64,000 bases of DNA from Planctomycetota bacterium (GTDB lineage Bacteria; Planctomycetota; UBA1135; UBA2386): assembly GCA_016713175.1 (NCBI GenBank), contig JADJPQ010000008.1, positions 415,087 through 479,086 on the forward strand, written 5' to 3'. The translations under genes and the position numbers were made by a program. Below the pieces are notes generated by a model, which saw nothing but the letters and a program-made list of their open reading frames with translations, did no database searches and was not told the DNA's origin. This document shows positions 27,256-36,370 of this stretch, in pieces (position 1 is the first letter of the stretch; each line of letters starts with the position of its first letter).

Positions 27256-27346
27256 CATGGTGTTGGCGTGGTGGTCAGGAGGAGTCCGGCCGATTGTCGG
27301 GCGCGGCACGGGCGCAACTGGCATTGTGCTGTAGCGTGGGTGCCAA

Positions 27347-27739
27347 ATGAGGTGCCCTGTGTGCTGCTTGTGCTGGCTTGGCGCTCTCGTGACTGTGGCT
27401 GCCTGCTCGACGGAGCCAGGCACCTACACGGGCCATGTGTCTCACGGGGACAAGCCTGGGATCAGGGTGGACCTGCGTGTGCAAGGCGACACAATATGTG
27501 GTGGGACGGTGAGCGTAGTGCATCCAGATTATCCTGCAAACAATGAAGAGGTCAGTTACAATGTGAGTGTTGATGGGTCTCGGGCAACAGTGAAGCTTGG
27601 CTCCGCGCAGGGCGCCGGTGACGAGGCGGTGTATTCTCTGCAGATTGTCAAAGACGGTACCGCTCTGGTGTTGGAGGTGATTCCATTCGCGAGCGTGGAT
27701 GAGGTTCCAGTCAGAGTCGGTTTGCAGCGCAAGATGTGA
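27347..27739 (+). CDS. Small lipoprotein, unknown
   Basis: A 130-residue predicted lipoprotein (hydrophobic LGALVTVAAC then Ser-Thr). The mature part is beta-rich (YTGHVSHGD, VDLRVQGDTICGGTVSVVH, YSLQIVKDG). The base composition is clearly less GC-rich than in neighbours (for example around 27530-27620), a hint of transfer. In size and place, beside a DUF433/DUF5615 locus, it resembles the lipoprotein at 52102, though I cannot show that they are homologous. Confidence 0.65.
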   Translation: MRCPVCCLCWLGALVTVAACSTEPGTYTGHVSHGDKPGIRVDLRVQGDTICGGTVSVVHPDYPANNEEVSYNVSVDGSRATVKLGSAQGAGDEAVYSLQIVKDGTALVLEVIPFASVDEVPVRVGLQRKM

Positions 27740-27741
27740 AT

Positions 27742-27759
27742 TGCCGCATTGTTGCGGCA
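27742..27759. terminator. Hairpin between convergent genes
   Basis: A 7-base stem (TGCCGCA/TGCGGCA) with a 4-base loop sits two bases after the lipoprotein stop and 21 bases before the end of the convergent thioredoxin-like gene. There is no strong T-run. It may end transcription from either side. Confidence 0.45.
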
Positions 27760-27780
27760 GCGGCGAGCCCGAAACGGCCC

Positions 27781-28752
27781 CTACTTCGCGCTGGCCTTGC
27801 GCCTGGCTTCGATGGCCGTGAGTCCAGCCTCGGCCAGCGCCCTGCCGGCTTCCGAACTGGTGGCGAGGACTTCGTTCCATGCCGCCGCTGCCGCGTCCAG
27901 TTCGTGCCGCGCGAAGTGTTGTTGCGCTCGTCGCGTCGCGGACGCCGCCTGCACATCCGCCGCGTTCGCCTTCTCCAGTTCGGCCAGCATCGCCGCCGCC
28001 ATCGTGACCTCGGACCGGCCCTGCCACTCGTCGACAAGTTCCCGCAGCAGCAGTGCGCGCGCGAACGGTCCTTCGGCGTCCTTCGCCGCCGCCGCAATCG
28101 ACTCCACCTGCCGCTGCAGCGCCGCACCAACCATCGCCGCGCGGGCCCGGCTCGGCTCGCTGAGCTTGCCGCCGCGTTCGAGCAGAAGGAGCATCGCCAA
28201 GGCCTTGCCGCGCTGACCGCGATCGAGCAGGTCCTGCACCGGCGCCAGCTGTTCGGTCAGCTTCTGCAGCGGCGAGATCGCCGTCGCCAGCAGCAGTTCG
28301 ATGTTCTTGTCCTGCAGCGCACCGGGATGGCCGGTCCACGCGATCTTGCCGTCGGGTCCGATCAGGAACGCGTGGGGAACGCCCCGCACCTGCCACGCCT
28401 TCATCGCACCTTCGGCAACCGCCACCGGCCAGGTCATGCCGTTCTGCTCCGCGAACGGGCGCACCGTGGCGGCCGGCTCCTCGGCGACGCTGACCACGAC
28501 CAGCCCTCGATCCGCGCAGGTGTCGTGCAGCGTCCGCAGACGCGGAATCTGCGCCCGGCACGGCCCGCACCACGTCGCCCAGAACTCCACCAGGATCACT
28601 GCGCCGCGCAAGTCCGCCAGTTCACGCATCCCGAGCGGCGCGTTCACCGTGTCGGTGAAGGCGATCGTCGGCGCATCCGTGCCGACGGCGAGCTGGCCGG
28701 GCGCGGGCAGGGTCAGCAGGGCCAGGGACAACCAACCGCGGAACGTGCGCAT
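27781..28752 (-). CDS. TlpA-like thioredoxin-fold protein, exported
   Basis: A 323-residue protein starting MRTFRGWLSLALLTLPAP, a signal peptide. The thioredoxin domain (about residues 25-160) has the redox motif WATWCGPC, the cis-Pro region RGVPHAFLIGPDG and the IAWTGHPG strand, typical of TlpA/ResA-type periplasmic thiol reductases or AhpC/TSA-related proteins. The C-terminal half is Ala/Glu-rich and helical, with no family I recognise. It faces the M28 peptidase gene divergently. Confidence 0.85.
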   Translation of the reverse strand: MRTFRGWLSLALLTLPAPGQLAVGTDAPTIAFTDTVNAPLGMRELADLRGAVILVEFWATWCGPCRAQIPRLRTLHDTCADRGLVVVSVAEEPAATVRPFAEQNGMTWPVAVAEGAMKAWQVRGVPHAFLIGPDGKIAWTGHPGALQDKNIELLLATAISPLQKLTEQLAPVQDLLDRGQRGKALAMLLLLERGGKLSEPSRARAAMVGAALQRQVESIAAAAKDAEGPFARALLLRELVDEWQGRSEVTMAAAMLAELEKANAADVQAASATRRAQQHFARHELDAAAAAWNEVLATSSEAGRALAEAGLTAIEARRKASAK

Positions 28753-28900
28753 CGCGGCATCGTCGGCGGCCGCGGCGCCGCCGACAAGCGAGGTAACGAG
28801 CTCGCAACGAGGATCGGGAGAACTGCCGGAGGCAACCCGGCGTGCCGACAATGACTCGCCGCGTCCGTATCCTCCGATCGTCTCCAACCAGGAACCCCGC

Positions 28901-30547
28901 ATGCGCCGTTGCCTACCCGTTCTCGGTCTCGCCTTCGTCACCGCCCTGCGCGCGCAGGAGCCGCTTGACGAGGCCGCCAACACGTTCTTCCTCGAACAGG
29001 GCCTGCAGCACTCGCAGGTGATGGACCATCTGTCGTGGATGTGCGACGTCTACGGGCCGCGCCTCACTGGCTCGCCGAACCTGCGCCGTGCGCAGGCGTG
29101 GGCCACGAAGACGTTCTCTGACTTCGGTCTGCAGCATGCGCGCACCGAGGCATGGGGGCCGTTCGGTCGCGGCTGGCGGTTGGATCGGGTCGTCGTCGAG
29201 GTGATCGGTGACAATCCGTGGCCGGTGATCGCCTATCCGAAGGCGTGGTCGCCGAGCCTGCCGGGACGCATCGAAGCCGAAGTCGTGCACGCCGCCGCGC
29301 TCGACGCGGACACGCTGAAGGCGATGGACCTGTCCGGCAAGATCGTGTTCACCGATCCGATCCGCGAGATCAGCGAGCCGTTCGATGCGACCGCCAAGCG
29401 CTTCGATGCCGAAGATCTGCTGACCAAGGCTGACCAGCGCACGTCTGCCGGCCAGGGTCGCGATCGCCGCGCCGGCGCGGCCGCCCGCGAGAACGATTTC
29501 CGGATGGGGGCGCCGCGCCGCGAAGCGATGCAGCGCATCCTCGCCGAGAAGAGCCCGCTGGCCCTGGTCGATCGCGGCAGCAAGGGCGACTACGGCACCG
29601 TGTTCGTGCAAGGCGCCAATGCGGTCCGTCCGGCGGATCTGCCGCAGGGCGAACGCGGACCGTCGGCACGCACGGCCGGAGCGCGCGTGATTCCGCAGTT
29701 CACGATCGCCGTCGAACACTACAACCGGATCGCGCGCATCCTGGCCAAGGGGTTGCCGGTGAAGCTGGCGTTGGAGCTGCAGACGACCTACTTCGACGAC
29801 GATGCCAACGACTACAACGTCGTGGCCGATCTGCCTGGCGGCGATCCGGCCCTGCGCGACCAGATCGTGATGCTCGGCGGCCACTTCGATTCCTGGCACA
29901 CCGGCACCGGCGCGACCGACAACGGCGCCGGCAGCGCGGTGGCGATGGAGGCGGTCCGGTTGATCGCCGCGTACTGCCAGAAGAACGGCGTGGCGCCGCG
30001 GCGGACGATCCGAGTCGCGCTGTGGAGCGGCGAAGAACAGGGACTGCTCGGCTCGCGCGCCTACGTCGAACAGCAGTTCGGCAAGCACAGCGCGTTGAAG
30101 CCCGAGCACGCGCTGCTGTCGGGCTACTACAACCTCGACAACGGCACTGGCAAGGTGCGCGGCGTCTATCTGCAGGGCAACGAGGCGGTGGCGCCGATCT
30201 TCCGCCAGTGGCTGCGGCCGTTCCACGAGCATGGCGCGACGACGCTGACGCTCGACAACACCGGCGGCACCGACCACCTGGCGTTCGATGGCCTCGGGCT
30301 GCCGGGATTCCAGTTCATCCAGGATCCGGTCAGCTACGACCCGAAGACGCACCACTCCAACATGGACGTGTGGGATCACGCGGTGGCGGCGGATCTGCAG
30401 CAGGCGGCGACGGTGATGGCGTCGTTCGTCTGGCACACGGCGCAGCGCGACGAGCTGCTGCCGCGCAAGCCGATGCCGGCACCGCGCGGCGAACGGGGAC
30501 CGGCATTCGGGGGGCAAGCGCCGGGTGGTCTCGGTCGCGGCCGGTAG
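28901..30547 (+). CDS. M28 family zinc peptidase, secreted
   Basis: A 548-residue metallopeptidase with a signal peptide (LPVLGLAFVTALRAQ). Zinc-binding and catalytic residues of the M28 family are present: His and Asp of GGHFDSWHTG...TDNGAG (about 326), the Glu pair in SGEEQG (about 375), Asp in YYNLDNG and His in HHSNMD (about 484). The region between (about residues 130-270) has a PA-like insert containing a charged, low-complexity stretch. These enzymes are aminopeptidases or carboxypeptidases. The ATG at 28901 follows an AGGA. Confidence 0.9.
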   Translation: MRRCLPVLGLAFVTALRAQEPLDEAANTFFLEQGLQHSQVMDHLSWMCDVYGPRLTGSPNLRRAQAWATKTFSDFGLQHARTEAWGPFGRGWRLDRVVVEVIGDNPWPVIAYPKAWSPSLPGRIEAEVVHAAALDADTLKAMDLSGKIVFTDPIREISEPFDATAKRFDAEDLLTKADQRTSAGQGRDRRAGAAARENDFRMGAPRREAMQRILAEKSPLALVDRGSKGDYGTVFVQGANAVRPADLPQGERGPSARTAGARVIPQFTIAVEHYNRIARILAKGLPVKLALELQTTYFDDDANDYNVVADLPGGDPALRDQIVMLGGHFDSWHTGTGATDNGAGSAVAMEAVRLIAAYCQKNGVAPRRTIRVALWSGEEQGLLGSRAYVEQQFGKHSALKPEHALLSGYYNLDNGTGKVRGVYLQGNEAVAPIFRQWLRPFHEHGATTLTLDNTGGTDHLAFDGLGLPGFQFIQDPVSYDPKTHHSNMDVWDHAVAADLQQAATVMASFVWHTAQRDELLPRKPMPAPRGERGPAFGGQAPGGLGRGR

Positions 30548-30578
30548 ACACGGTTCCCGGCGGCGGCAGAATGCAGTC

Positions 30579-31184
30579 GTGCGTTCATCGCTGCTGATGC
30601 TGTTGCTGCTGGCGGGCGGTTGCCGGTTGACGCCAGTGGCCACGACGCCGCTGGCCGGTCCGGCGCCGCGGTCGATCGTGATCGCACCGCTCGCCAATCG
30701 CGGCGGCGCGGTCGGCACCGATGGCCTGCTGGCCGGCGCCGAGCTGGCGATGCGCGAGCGCGGCTACCGCGTGCTGCCGCTCGGTGTCGGACACGACCTG
30801 ATCGCGCAGCACGAACTGCGGCCGGTCGTGCACCTCGAAGCACCGGATCTGCGGTTGGTGAGGGACGCGCTCGATGTCGAAGCGGTGCTGCTGGTCGAGG
30901 TGTTTGCGTTCGATGCCGACGTGCAGCCGTTCGAGGCGGCGAGTTGGGAGCTGCAGTGGCGGCTGCTGTCGACGGTCAGCGGCGCCGTGCTGTGGCAGCA
31001 TCGCGAACGGGGAACCTGGCATCGGCCACTCGGCGAACCGGTCGATCCGACGCGGGCGCCGGGCGCCGAGCGTCCAGTGCAGCCGTTCGGGCAGGCGGCG
31101 CCGTCGTCCTTCCGTTCGGTTGCCGATCTGGCGATGTCGTTGCATCGCACCGCAGCTGCGCGTCTGCCGCGCTTCTCGCCATGA
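30579..31184 (+). CDS. GNA1162/DUF799-like lipoprotein
   Basis: A lipoprotein of about 201 residues from GTG 30579: RSSLLMLLLLAGGC carries the lipobox. The body (SIVIAPLANRGG, AMRERGYRVLPLG, a VEAVLLVEVFAFDA strand, then GAVLWQHRERG) follows the pattern of the GNA1162/DUF799 lipoproteins, a fold shared with LpoB-like and CsgG-like envelope proteins. Stop and next start overlap (ATGA), so it is probably translated together with the B3/B4-domain gene. Confidence 0.7.
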   Translation: MRSSLLMLLLLAGGCRLTPVATTPLAGPAPRSIVIAPLANRGGAVGTDGLLAGAELAMRERGYRVLPLGVGHDLIAQHELRPVVHLEAPDLRLVRDALDVEAVLLVEVFAFDADVQPFEAASWELQWRLLSTVSGAVLWQHRERGTWHRPLGEPVDPTRAPGAERPVQPFGQAAPSSFRSVADLAMSLHRTAAARLPRFSP

Positions 31185-31813
31185 ACCTCATCGTCGTTCC
31201 GTATCGGGGGCTCGCGCTACAGGCGTTGGTGCTCGAGCTGCCGGTGCCGCTCGGCGAGCTGCCGTCGCCAGACTGGCTGCGCGACCTGCTGCGCGTCGGC
31301 GCGCCGGCACCGTTCTCGCCGGATGAGGGTGTGCGGACGGCAGTGCGCGATCTGCTGCGGGCGCACGGTTATCGGCCGACGGGGCGTGGCAAGCCATCGT
31401 CGGAGTACCTGGTGGCGGCCGTGGGGGACGGCCGGCTCGGGTCGATCAATGCGGTGGTCGATGTCGGCAATGTGGTGTCGCTGCACTCGGGGTTGCCGAT
31501 CAGCGTCGTCGATCTCGACAAGACGGTTCTGCCGCTGCGCGTCGATGTGCCGGCGGCGGGCAGTTCGTACGTGTTCAACCAGGGCGGACAGGAGATCGAT
31601 GTCGGTGGCCTGCTGTCGCTCTTCGATGCGCAGGGGCCGTGCGCGAACGCGGTGAAGGATGCGCAGCGCACGAAGACCTGCGCGACCACGCGGCGAGTCG
31701 TGGTTGTGGTGTGGGGCGTCGCGATCGGCGATCGCTCGGTGCAGGCGGCGGCTTGGGTGCGCGAGATTGGCGAACGGCTTGGCGCTCGCCATGAGCCGGT
31801 GGTCTCCGGCTGA
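31181..31813 (+). CDS. B3/B4 domain protein
   Basis: A 210-residue protein of the B3/B4 family, related to the editing domain of phenylalanyl-tRNA synthetase beta. Matching elements are GKPSSEYLVAAV, the INAVVDVGNVVSLHSGLPISVVDLDK core and the KDAQRTKT segment near the end. Free-standing forms may clear mischarged amino acids or bind amino-acid-like ligands; the substrate is not known. It ends three bases before the convergent RdgC-like gene. Confidence 0.8.
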   Translation: MNLIVVPYRGLALQALVLELPVPLGELPSPDWLRDLLRVGAPAPFSPDEGVRTAVRDLLRAHGYRPTGRGKPSSEYLVAAVGDGRLGSINAVVDVGNVVSLHSGLPISVVDLDKTVLPLRVDVPAAGSSYVFNQGGQEIDVGGLLSLFDAQGPCANAVKDAQRTKTCATTRRVVVVVWGVAIGDRSVQAAAWVREIGERLGARHEPVVSG

Positions 31814-31816
31814 GCC

Positions 31817-32341
31817 CTACTCCTGCGCCATCCACTGCGCCTGCTGCTCGGCGCCCTTCTGCAGGTAGTCGCCCTTCAACCGTTCCCGCAGGAACATCCC
31901 GTACAGCGCCTGCACGATCTCGAGCAGCAACAACCAATTGGCCGACCGCTCCCGATTCCGATCGCCATCGGACTCCACTTCCTGCGAGTCCTCCGGCAGC
32001 TTCACCCCGGACATCATCATCGTCGCCGCGTCCAGCGTCGCCGACCAGTTGCGCGAGCCCTCCGCCAGCAACAGCCGCGCGCGCTTCAGGCGCCGGCCCT
32101 GCCGCAGCGCCGTCCGCGCTTCCGCCGTTCGCGTCGGCAGGCCATGCCGCAGCGTCTGCTCGGTCTCGTCATCGGATGGCGCCGCGAAGATCAGGAAGTC
32201 GTCGATCGCGACGCCGACCACGCGTCCACCCGGCAGATGGAACTCGCCGCCTTGCGTCTCCCAACGGAACCACAGCCAGGTCAGGAACTCCTCGCCCAGG
32301 AAGCCATGCCGCTCCGGATCCGCTTGTGCCTTGGGCTTCAC
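31817..32341 (-). CDS. RdgC-like protein, C-terminal half encoded separately
   Basis: A 174-residue protein. HGFLGEEFLTWLWFRWE and the later RRLKRARLLLAEG, then TLDAATMMMSGVKLP resemble the C-terminal half of RdgC, a DNA-binding ring protein that limits RecA filaments. Its ATG overlaps the stop of the gene for the N-terminal half by four bases, which favours equal expression of the two. Identification rests on recall of motifs and order; a structural comparison would decide. Confidence 0.55.
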   Translation of the reverse strand: MKPKAQADPERHGFLGEEFLTWLWFRWETQGGEFHLPGGRVVGVAIDDFLIFAAPSDDETEQTLRHGLPTRTAEARTALRQGRRLKRARLLLAEGSRNWSATLDAATMMMSGVKLPEDSQEVESDGDRNRERSANWLLLLEIVQALYGMFLRERLKGDYLQKGAEQQAQWMAQE

Positions 32342-33015
32342 GACGTCACCTCCTCGACTTCGTCGTCTTCCACCTGCGTTGGCGCCGACCGCCGCGAGCG
32401 CCCGGCCAAGGCCGGGTCACTCGGCCAGCGCACCGGCTCCAGCCTGTCGAGTACCTTGACCGCCGCCCCATCGAGTCCGCACTGCAGCCCGAGCTGGTAG
32501 GGATCGCCGCGGTCGAGCGGGATCGTGAACGTCTCGAAGAACAGCTTGCCGAACGCTTCGCGCACCGTCTTCGAGCCGGCCAGCAGCAGCACCGTCTTGC
32601 GCTCGGCGAACAGCACCGCGTCGATGAAGTTGACCGTCGGCAACACGCGCGGCAGCAGCTTCTCCATCAGGTCGTCGCGCAGTTCCTTGCGTTCGCGCGC
32701 CGACAGCCGCCGGCCACGCGACTTCTCGGCGACGTCGCGGTGGATCTGCAGCCACTTCTTCGGCAGCGTCTTCTTGTCCATCCGCATCCGCAGCCAGATG
32801 CCCGGATCAGCATCGAGATCTTCCGTGGCGAAGCTGTCGCCGGTCGGATCGCCGGCGGTGACCCAGCCGACCGAGACTTCTTCGCTGGCCGCGTTCTCGA
32901 TCGTCCGGAAGCGGTGCTTGCTCAACGCTTCCGCGAATGACGAGTCGAGTGGGTCCGGCAGCTTGCCCTGCCAGAAGAACGCGACGAAACCTCCGCTTCG
33001 CCGGATCGCCGGCAT
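32338..33015 (-). CDS. RdgC-like protein, N-terminal half encoded separately
   Basis: A 225-residue protein. The order of features fits RdgC: an opening beta strand, ALSKHRFRTI, SVGWV, a charged helix (RGRRLSARERKELRDDLMEKLLPR), a strand IDAVLFAERKTVLLLA and a second helix ending LFFETF. The tail is acidic. Together with the downstream 174-residue protein it would make about 400 residues, against about 300 for a normal one-piece RdgC. No frame or stop lesion is seen at the junction; the ATGA overlap looks like an authentic two-gene arrangement. Confidence 0.55.
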   Translation of the reverse strand: MPAIRRSGGFVAFFWQGKLPDPLDSSFAEALSKHRFRTIENAASEEVSVGWVTAGDPTGDSFATEDLDADPGIWLRMRMDKKTLPKKWLQIHRDVAEKSRGRRLSARERKELRDDLMEKLLPRVLPTVNFIDAVLFAERKTVLLLAGSKTVREAFGKLFFETFTIPLDRGDPYQLGLQCGLDGAAVKVLDRLEPVRWPSDPALAGRSRRSAPTQVEDDEVEEVTS

Positions 33016-33072
33016 GACTCCTCCCTGCTGCTGGTCGGACGGGCCGCCGGTCAGGGCCGGCGGCGGGGGCCG

Positions 33073-34176
33073 CTACTTCTCGCCTTCCTTCTTCGCGGCG
33101 CCTTCCTTCTTGGCTTTCTCGAGCGCCTCGAGCTTCGCCTTCTTGATCTGCTCTTCGTCCTTGATCGCGTCGGTGCCGTCCTGCGGCTCATGGTCGATCG
33201 CCGGCGCCGGCATCGGCCGGAACATCACCGGCAGCATCTCCATCGCGGCGTCATCGCGGACCGCGATGTCGAGCTGGCCGGTCGCGACCGCGCTCTGCAC
33301 CTGCCGCATCTCGTTGGCGTCGCTGAAGTAGTTCAGCTGCACCAACGTGGCCTGGACCTTGTCCATGTCCGGACTCTCGCCCTTCTCGAACTTGTCGGCG
33401 CGCAAGAACGCATAGCCCATCGGCGACTTGAACACCGGCGACAGCGTGCCTTCCTTGGTTGCGAATGCCATCTGCTCAAGCTTCAGGCCGTGGAACGAGT
33501 TGCGGGTCACCTCGATCTTGCCGCCTTCCTGCGCGCCGGCGCCCTGGCTCCGGGTCTTGGCGAGCTCGGCGAGGTCCGCGCCCTTCTCGGCCTGCGCACG
33601 CAGGTCGGTGATCCCCTGTTCGGCCTCTTTTGCCGGTTCCAGGAACGAACCATGCGTCGCCTCGGTCCGGATCAGGTCCAGCATCGCGCGGTGGGTGCGC
33701 AGCTGATCGTCGCCCGACGACGGGTAGGCCTTCTGGTATTCGACCAGCTCGTCGACCTGCGCCTTGGTGATCGGTCGCGTGTTGACCACCAGCAGCGCGT
33801 CGCCGACGTTCTTGGCCTCATCGGGCGACATCACGCGCGCCATCCGCGGCGCCGCGACCGGCGCCGGCGCGGCCACGCTGGTGCCGGCGTTGATCGACTT
33901 CACCGTCAGCCTGCGGTTGGCGATCTTGTCGCCCAGCGTCACTCCGGCCTTGGCGACGCGTTCGCGGACGAACTCGATCTCCTTGGTCAGCCGTTCGCGT
34001 TCGCGCTCGAGCTCGGCGATCTTGTCGACTGTCGTCGGTTGCGGCTTGTCGGGGTCCTGCTTGGCGGGTTCTTGGGTGCCGGTCGCCGGCGTCGGGGCCG
34101 GTTTGGCCTCGGCGGCAGGAACCTGGGCCAGGAGGGAACTGGACAGCAGGGCAAGGCCCAGCGTGCGGAGATACAT
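33073..34176 (-). CDS. Parvulin-type peptidyl-prolyl isomerase (SurA/PpiC-like), exported
   Basis: A 367-residue protein with a signal peptide (LRTLGLALLSSSLLAQ), then a Pro-rich linker and a coiled-coil stretch (about residues 50-75). The parvulin domain is seen in the C-terminal half: AQAEKGADLAELAKTRSQG, GGKIEVT and MAFATKEGTLSPVFKSPMGYAFLRADK. Such proteins fold outer membrane proteins. The tail is Lys/Glu-rich and helical. The start is chosen as the ATG that gives the signal peptide; the frame extends upstream without one. Confidence 0.82.
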   Translation of the reverse strand: MYLRTLGLALLSSSLLAQVPAAEAKPAPTPATGTQEPAKQDPDKPQPTTVDKIAELERERERLTKEIEFVRERVAKAGVTLGDKIANRRLTVKSINAGTSVAAPAPVAAPRMARVMSPDEAKNVGDALLVVNTRPITKAQVDELVEYQKAYPSSGDDQLRTHRAMLDLIRTEATHGSFLEPAKEAEQGITDLRAQAEKGADLAELAKTRSQGAGAQEGGKIEVTRNSFHGLKLEQMAFATKEGTLSPVFKSPMGYAFLRADKFEKGESPDMDKVQATLVQLNYFSDANEMRQVQSAVATGQLDIAVRDDAAMEMLPVMFRPMPAPAIDHEPQDGTDAIKDEEQIKKAKLEALEKAKKEGAAKKEGEK

Positions 34177-34285
34177 TGGCGCGGTAGGAAGGGAAGGAGG
34201 GCGGAGAATCAGACCGTTGCGGCCGTCGACGCGCAAGTCCTGGTGTTCCTCCTGAGTCGTGGCGGATGTCCCGGATCGGGAACGG

Positions 34286-35230
34286 TCAGCCGCCGGGAAG
34301 TGGCAGCGCCGGCGGTTTCGTCGCGGCAAAGAAGTCCGTGATCTCCGCGAGCGCACCGTCCAGGGCCAGTGCCATCGAGTAATGGCCCAACGGGATCTGC
34401 AATCGGCGGGGGCGGCCGAGTGCCTCCCACAACAGGTCGCGATGGCGGGCCGGAATCACGTCGTCGAGCGTCGCGCTGACCAGAACGACCTTGTCGGTCG
34501 GCACATACGGTGACAGCCGCGCCGGGTCGGAGACCAGCCAATGGCGCAGTTCGGCGCTCAGGGTCGCGGCGCCGATGCCGTCGGTGGCCGTTCGCCAGTC
34601 GACCCACTTCTGCACCCGGACCTCACCAGAATGCAGCACGAGGTCCGGCAGGTCCGCGCCAGCGATGCAGATGCCGACCCCGGCGAGATCGGGTTCGGCG
34701 ACCGCGACGGCGCTGGCGACGATGCCACCCATCGACACGCCAAGCACGAACTGGCGACCGGCGTCGACTTCGGGTCGTTGTCGCAGCCACTGCAGCAGCA
34801 TCCGCTGATGAATGACGGTCCGGCGGAACAGCGTCTCGAGGTCCTGACCGCGCTGCGGTGGTTGCAGCGCGCTGGCGACGCGGTCGCACCAGCCGACGTG
34901 GTAGCCAAGCACTTGCAGGCGACTGGCCAGCATCGTCATCAGATCGGCGCCGCCGGCCAGGATCGGCACCAGCACGATCGCCGGGCCCCGCGTGCCGTCG
35001 GTCCGTGGCCGCCAGTGGAAGCGCGCAGTCTCGGAGCCGCAGTGCAGTTCGCCATCGGTGCTGCCGTTGCCTAGGGTCTGCAGGGCGCCCGGGACCGGCA
35101 GTTCAGGCAGCGCAAAGCGCGCCCGTACGGCCGGCGGCGTCGGTAGCGCCGGCCGCGGCCACGCCGGCGCCGGCGCGAAGGAACATGCGGCCGCCAGTGC
35201 GGCGAGGGGGCTAGAACAGATGTACCGCAT
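34286..35230 (-). CDS. Alpha/beta hydrolase-like lipoprotein
   Basis: A 314-residue protein with a short lipoprotein-like signal (LAALAAACS). The hydrolase fold shows a nucleophile elbow GVSMGGIVAS, an acid in SATLDDVIPA and a His in LGHYSMAL, spaced as expected for Ser-Asp-His. The substrate is unknown. Its start overlaps the end of the upstream lipoprotein gene by 20 bases, so they are likely co-transcribed. Confidence 0.75.
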   Translation of the reverse strand: MRYICSSPLAALAAACSFAPAPAWPRPALPTPPAVRARFALPELPVPGALQTLGNGSTDGELHCGSETARFHWRPRTDGTRGPAIVLVPILAGGADLMTMLASRLQVLGYHVGWCDRVASALQPPQRGQDLETLFRRTVIHQRMLLQWLRQRPEVDAGRQFVLGVSMGGIVASAVAVAEPDLAGVGICIAGADLPDLVLHSGEVRVQKWVDWRTATDGIGAATLSAELRHWLVSDPARLSPYVPTDKVVLVSATLDDVIPARHRDLLWEALGRPRRLQIPLGHYSMALALDGALAEITDFFAATKPPALPLPGG

Positions 35231-36188
35231 ACAGCAACAGGCCTGGGGAACCGTCCATCGGCGAGTCGAACAGCGAGTAGACCGTCGAGGTCGCCAGGAA
35301 GTCCAGGTCGTCGCCGATCACGAGGTGCAGGCTGGTGCGTTCGGAGAGGTGCCAGCCGAGGTCCGAACGGACGCCCCAATCGCCGGTCTCGTAGGCGTAG
35401 CGCGCGTGCAGAGCGAACGTCAGGTCGTCGGCCAGCTTGCGGGTCACGCCGACCTTCAGCCGATCCTGGCTGCTGCCGAGGCGCATTCCCGACTTGATGT
35501 AGACCAGTTCCACCGGGTCGTGCAGGTCGCCGACATGGATGCGCAACGACAGCCGGCCGAGATGTCGATCGGCGGCGTGCGCTTCGCGGTAGGGCTCCGA
35601 CAGAGGCACGTGGTCGGCGCGGAACTCGTCGAGTTCGCCGTCGAGCGCCTCGATCCATGGCGTCCGCCGGAGCATCCGGCGGAACGGCCGGCGCAGGAAG
35701 TCGGTGCCGTGTTCGGCCAGCCACTCGGCTTCTTCGTCGGCGGTCGCCTGTTCGCTCGGTAGCGGCAGTCCCGGGCTCTGCGGGTCGGCGACGCGCTCGG
35801 TCAACACCGGTACGCCGAGTTCGCGTTCGGTGCGCCGGCGGTCGGCGTCCATGAGCTCGTCGACGAACACCAGCGTCAGTGCTGCCGACAGTTCGGTTTG
35901 CGCGCGATCGGGGTCGGCTTCGGGGGCGCGGCGGGTCGGTCGCGTCGCCGGTGGTTGGCGGCGGCGCGGATCCTCAGCCTGGCCATGACGTGTGTCGGTG
36001 ACGATCGTGGTATCGGCGTGGCGGCGCGCTGGCGGCAGGAACTCGACCCCGAGTCGCCACGACGACGGCGGCGGCAGCGGGATCGCGCGGGCGTTGGCGG
36101 CAGTCGGCGAACTGGGATCGAGCCGGGCCGGCTGCGATGCGCAACCGGCCACCACGCACAGGACGATGCCGAGCCAGAGCCTCACCAC
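35211..36188 (-). CDS. Lipoprotein with a beta-rich C-terminus, unknown
   Basis: A protein of about 325 residues with a lipoprotein signal (RLWLGIVLCVVAGC). The middle is Pro/Arg-rich and disordered; the C-terminal 110 residues show alternating strands such as LTFALHARYAYETGDWGVRSDLGW and aromatic ends (AVHLF), like part of an outer membrane barrel. The start is one of two adjacent GTG codons (36188, 36185), preceded by AGG. No family recognised. Confidence 0.6.
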   Translation of the reverse strand: MVRLWLGIVLCVVAGCASQPARLDPSSPTAANARAIPLPPPSSWRLGVEFLPPARRHADTTIVTDTRHGQAEDPRRRQPPATRPTRRAPEADPDRAQTELSAALTLVFVDELMDADRRRTERELGVPVLTERVADPQSPGLPLPSEQATADEEAEWLAEHGTDFLRRPFRRMLRRTPWIEALDGELDEFRADHVPLSEPYREAHAADRHLGRLSLRIHVGDLHDPVELVYIKSGMRLGSSQDRLKVGVTRKLADDLTFALHARYAYETGDWGVRSDLGWHLSERTSLHLVIGDDLDFLATSTVYSLFDSPMDGSPGLLLYAVHLF

Positions 36189-36370
36189 GGGAGACCTGCG
36201 GAGCAAAAGAGCGACACCCACGACCAACGACCGCGAGCTTTCTATCGGCACGATCCCAAGGGTGCTGATGCGCGCGCGGCCGAGCGCACGACATTCTATC
36301 CCGTTTCCGGACGCAGTTTCGTCGGTGGTTGCCAGCCGCCGATGGCACGGCGCCCAACTCGTCGCGATCG

